From Flammeovirgaceae bacterium UBA4659 (GTDB lineage: Bacteria; Bacteroidota; Bacteroidia; Cytophagales; Cyclobacteriaceae), in the NCBI GenBank assembly GCA_002405445.1, contig DHLV01000064.1, positions 1 to 17,107 on the forward strand: a stretch of 17,107 nucleotides of DNA. The letters run 5' to 3'. How positions within the stretch are numbered: position 1 is the stretch's first letter; every line of letters begins with the position of its first letter. Below, piece after piece: positions 15,512 through 17,107 of the stretch. The notes below the pieces were generated by a model that worked only from the letters and a program-made list of their open reading frames with translations, was not told the origin of the DNA and ran no database searches. Made by a program: the position numbers and the translations under genes.

Positions 15512-15856
15512 TCCAAATGCCTGACCAACTGCCAAAAATCAAGCCACGAAATTAGGTATAATTATTATTTTTGGGCTTTGTTAACCACACAAATGCTGGG
15601 CATGGCCAACAAACCGATGTTGTGATGGCGTTTGGCGGCAGAGCAGACGGAGTGCCCATGCTGACGATAAGTTCAGTTTGCCGCACCCGTGGTGGCAAAG
15701 ACGAGGGCTGAAACGAATGCCCGCGCAGCCACGGTAAGTGCCTAGCGTAAACCCCGCAGATTGCGTGTGGCAATGAGCCGCGAAAGCGCGTGGGCCTCGC
15801 CCGATTGAGCAGCGAGGGCCCTGCATAGTGTGGGCAAAAGCAATTGATGGAAAGAA
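15512..15856. other. G+C-rich hairpin-rich noncoding region upstream of the Bat-type genes
   Basis: 345 bp without a credible gene. The first 80 nt are A/T-rich and should hold the promoter of the DUF4296 gene. From about 15595 to 15835 the sequence is clearly richer in G+C than its A/T-rich flank and contains several potential hairpins: CAACA/TGTTG (15607-15622), TTTGCC/GGCAAA (15677-15699), CGC-GAAA-GCG (15779-15788) and GGGCCTCGC/GCGAGGGCCC (15792-15821). Minus-strand open frames here (about 70-80 codons) are rich in Cys, Arg, Pro and His and look like chance translations. It could be a structured RNA, a long leader of the DUF58 gene, or one copy of a dispersed intergenic repeat. Confidence 0.6.
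15792..15821. other. Strong inverted repeat 36 nt before the DUF58 start
   Basis: GGGCCTCGC (15792-15800) pairs with GCGAGGGCCC (15812-15821), leaving one bulged G and an 11-nt loop: 9 bp, nearly all G-C. It is not followed by a T-run, so it is not a standard terminator. Preceded directly by a small stem closed by a GAAA tetraloop (15779-15788). Confidence 0.6.
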
Positions 15857-16735
15857 ATGCGAGAGCTTTTAAAGAAATTACGGAAGTACGAGATTCAGAT
15901 TCGCAAGGCGGTAAACAGCCAGATGCAGGGCGATTTCCGCTCGGTTTTCAAGGGAACAGGGCTGGAGTTTGACGATGTGCGGCCCTACCAATACGGGGAT
16001 GACATCCGCACCATCGACTGGAATGTTTCGGCCAAGGGGCATGGCACATTCGTGAAAACATTTCGTGAAGAGAAGGAACAAACCATTTTTTTTATTTTGG
16101 ACGTGAGCGCCTCCCAGGACATCGGATCACCCGGTCGCACAAAAGTGGACGTTGGAAAGGAAATCTGTGGCGTGCTGGCCCTGGCGGGTGCCAAAGAGTC
16201 GAGCCAAATAGGGCTGATTGCTTACTCTGACGAGCGCGAGAAGTTCATCAAGCCCAAAAAAGGTATTCAGCAGGCATACGACATCATTTACAATATCTTC
16301 AAGCTGATTCCGCAATCAAAAAAAACAAACTTGAAGAAGGCGATCTCATTTGCACTGAACAGCATCAAGCGCAGAAGCGTGATCATCATGATTTCTGATT
16401 TCATTGACGAAGATTACTACCACGATCTAAAGTCACTCGCACGCAGACACGACTTGATTATTGTGCAAGTAAGCGATAAACGCGAAACGCAACTGCCAAA
16501 ACTGGGCATCATACCGGTGGTGGACATGGAGACGAAAAAAACAATCTGGGTCAATACCTCGTTTGGCGGTTTCCGCGAGGCGATTGCCACACATCACACC
16601 GACCGTCAAAAGCAGTTGGCAGATTTCAGTCGAAAACATCAAATCAATTTTATTGGGATCAATACAGGTGAAGACTACGTGCCAAAGTTATTGCGGCTGT
16701 TTAAAGTGCGGAACCAATCGTTTAAACTGGTGTGA
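15857..16735 (+). CDS. DUF58-domain protein of the Bat (aerotolerance) type
   Basis: 292 residues, typical for the short soluble DUF58 proteins. GGAAAG lies just upstream of the ATG. Seen: the DUF58 hallmark EFDDVRPYQYGDDIRTIDWN (37-56), followed by a von Willebrand factor A-like half with a complete MIDAS-type metal site: D82-S84-S86 in ILDVSASQD, T157 in KKTNLKKA, D181 in MISDFID. No membrane segment, so it is cytosolic or membrane-associated. In Bacteroidota such genes usually sit between a MoxR AAA+ ATPase gene and the batA/batB genes for vWA membrane proteins. Here the gene upstream is a minus-strand lipoprotein gene after a 345-bp gap, so moxR is not in its usual place. The next gene, for an exported protein, begins 4 nt after the stop. 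Confidence 0.9.
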   Translation: MRELLKKLRKYEIQIRKAVNSQMQGDFRSVFKGTGLEFDDVRPYQYGDDIRTIDWNVSAKGHGTFVKTFREEKEQTIFFILDVSASQDIGSPGRTKVDVGKEICGVLALAGAKESSQIGLIAYSDEREKFIKPKKGIQQAYDIIYNIFKLIPQSKKTNLKKAISFALNSIKRRSVIIMISDFIDEDYYHDLKSLARRHDLIIVQVSDKRETQLPKLGIIPVVDMETKKTIWVNTSFGGFREAIATHHTDRQKQLADFSRKHQINFIGINTGEDYVPKLLRLFKVRNQSFKLV

Positions 16736-16739
16736 AGGG

Positions 16740-17107
16740 ATGCTGAGGTCTTTGCTTGTTTTCTTTTTGTTAGCGGTTGGCAACGCATGCTTAGCCCAAA
16801 AGGACTTAGTAGAAGTACGGGGTCGGTTTTCATCAAATAGCGTAGAACTGGGCAAACCCATTTCATATTATTTTTCGGCACGCTATCCCGAAAAGATGAT
16901 GGTGCTCTTCCCCGACTCATCGTATCGTTTTGCACCTTTTGAGTTTCAAAAGAAAATACTAACGCCCACACACACCCAAAACGGCATCAGCTACGACAGC
17001 GTGGTGTATACTTTTGCCACATTCGAAATTGATTCCATTCAATCATTGCAACTACCGGTGTTTGAGGTGAACCCAGCTGATTGTACTGTTGTTTTATCAG
17101 AGAGAAA
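16740..17107 (+). CDS. Exported protein of the Bat operon, 3' end outside window
   Basis: ATG 16740 lies 4 nt after the DUF58 stop and the frame stays open to the window edge (122 codons visible). MLRSLLVFFLLAVGNACLAQ is a signal peptide, most likely cut after CLA; the Cys is not in a good lipobox. The visible mature part is beta-rich: KDLVEVRGRFSSNSVELGKP at the start, then ISYYFSARYP, FEFQKKIL, YDSVVYTFATFEID and LQLPVFEVN. This looks like an immunoglobulin-like or BatD-like N-terminal beta-sandwich. In Bacteroidota Bat operons the gene after DUF58 commonly encodes such an exported protein of unknown role, with a C-terminal membrane helix that would lie beyond the window. Call is good as a gene, tentative as BatD-like. 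Confidence 0.75.
   Translation, partial: MLRSLLVFFLLAVGNACLAQKDLVEVRGRFSSNSVELGKPISYYFSARYPEKMMVLFPDSSYRFAPFEFQKKILTPTHTQNGISYDSVVYTFATFEIDSIQSLQLPVFEVNPADCTVVLSER

Noticed and set aside
15552..15826. Two overlapping minus-strand open frames (73 and 81 codons) before DUF58
   Set aside because: Composition is rich in Cys, Arg, His and Pro with no domain or signal peptide; they read through the hairpin-rich DNA and are probably spurious.
15590..15840. Integron attC site, tRNA or known riboswitch in the structured region
   Set aside because: No attC core pair, tRNA arms or riboswitch signature could be recognised; only generic hairpins are visible.

Overview
The window reads as a chromosomal segment of a Bacteroidota bacterium, most likely of the Cytophagales type (lineage inferred, not proven). 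The main reasons are a PorX-type response regulator fused to a PglZ domain (the regulator of the type IX secretion system), an LpxC-FabZ fusion, small DUF4136 and DUF4296 lipoproteins, a Bat-type DUF58 gene, and several starts preceded by the Bacteroidota -7 promoter motif TAnnTTTG in place of Shine-Dalgarno sequences. No rRNA, tRNA, CRISPR array, prophage or intact insertion sequence was seen.

Layout, left to right. (1) A 5'-truncated membrane protein gene (+) ends directly against a convergent DUF4136 lipoprotein gene (-). (2) An exported amidohydrolase (+) is transcribed divergently from that lipoprotein. (3) A compact minus-strand cluster, porX - tsaE - alanine-dehydrogenase-like gene - TerB-like gene, has overlaps of 8 and 14 nt and a last gap of 19 nt. 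(4) Divergent from porX is an HD phosphohydrolase (+) whose stop codon touches the lpxD start. After an unexplained gap of about 490 bp come lpxC-fabZ, lpxA and an orphan ABC ATPase, joined by overlaps of 4 and 1 nt. (5) A small lipocalin-like lipoprotein (+) ends at a terminator hairpin that meets the 3' end of mutS2 (-). A DUF4296 lipoprotein gene (-) lies just upstream of mutS2. (6) A G+C-rich, hairpin-rich noncoding gap of about 345 bp precedes a DUF58 gene (+) and the first part of an exported protein gene (+) that runs off the window; this resembles the start of a Bat (aerotolerance) operon.

How the genes work together: lpxD, lpxC-fabZ and lpxA supply the early steps of lipid A synthesis (UDP-GlcNAc O-acylation, deacetylation, N-acylation) plus the fatty-acid dehydratase that shares the hydroxyacyl pool. 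porX is expected to control type IX secretion, and tsaE serves tRNA t6A modification. The dehydrogenase-like and TerB-like partners have no obvious shared pathway with them.

No clearly new defence, mobile or biosynthetic system was found. The best targets for a second look are the structured 345-bp region before DUF58, the perfect 19-bp tandem duplication over the porX promoter, the unexplained gap inside the lipid A cluster, and the altered active-site residues in the alanine-dehydrogenase-like protein.
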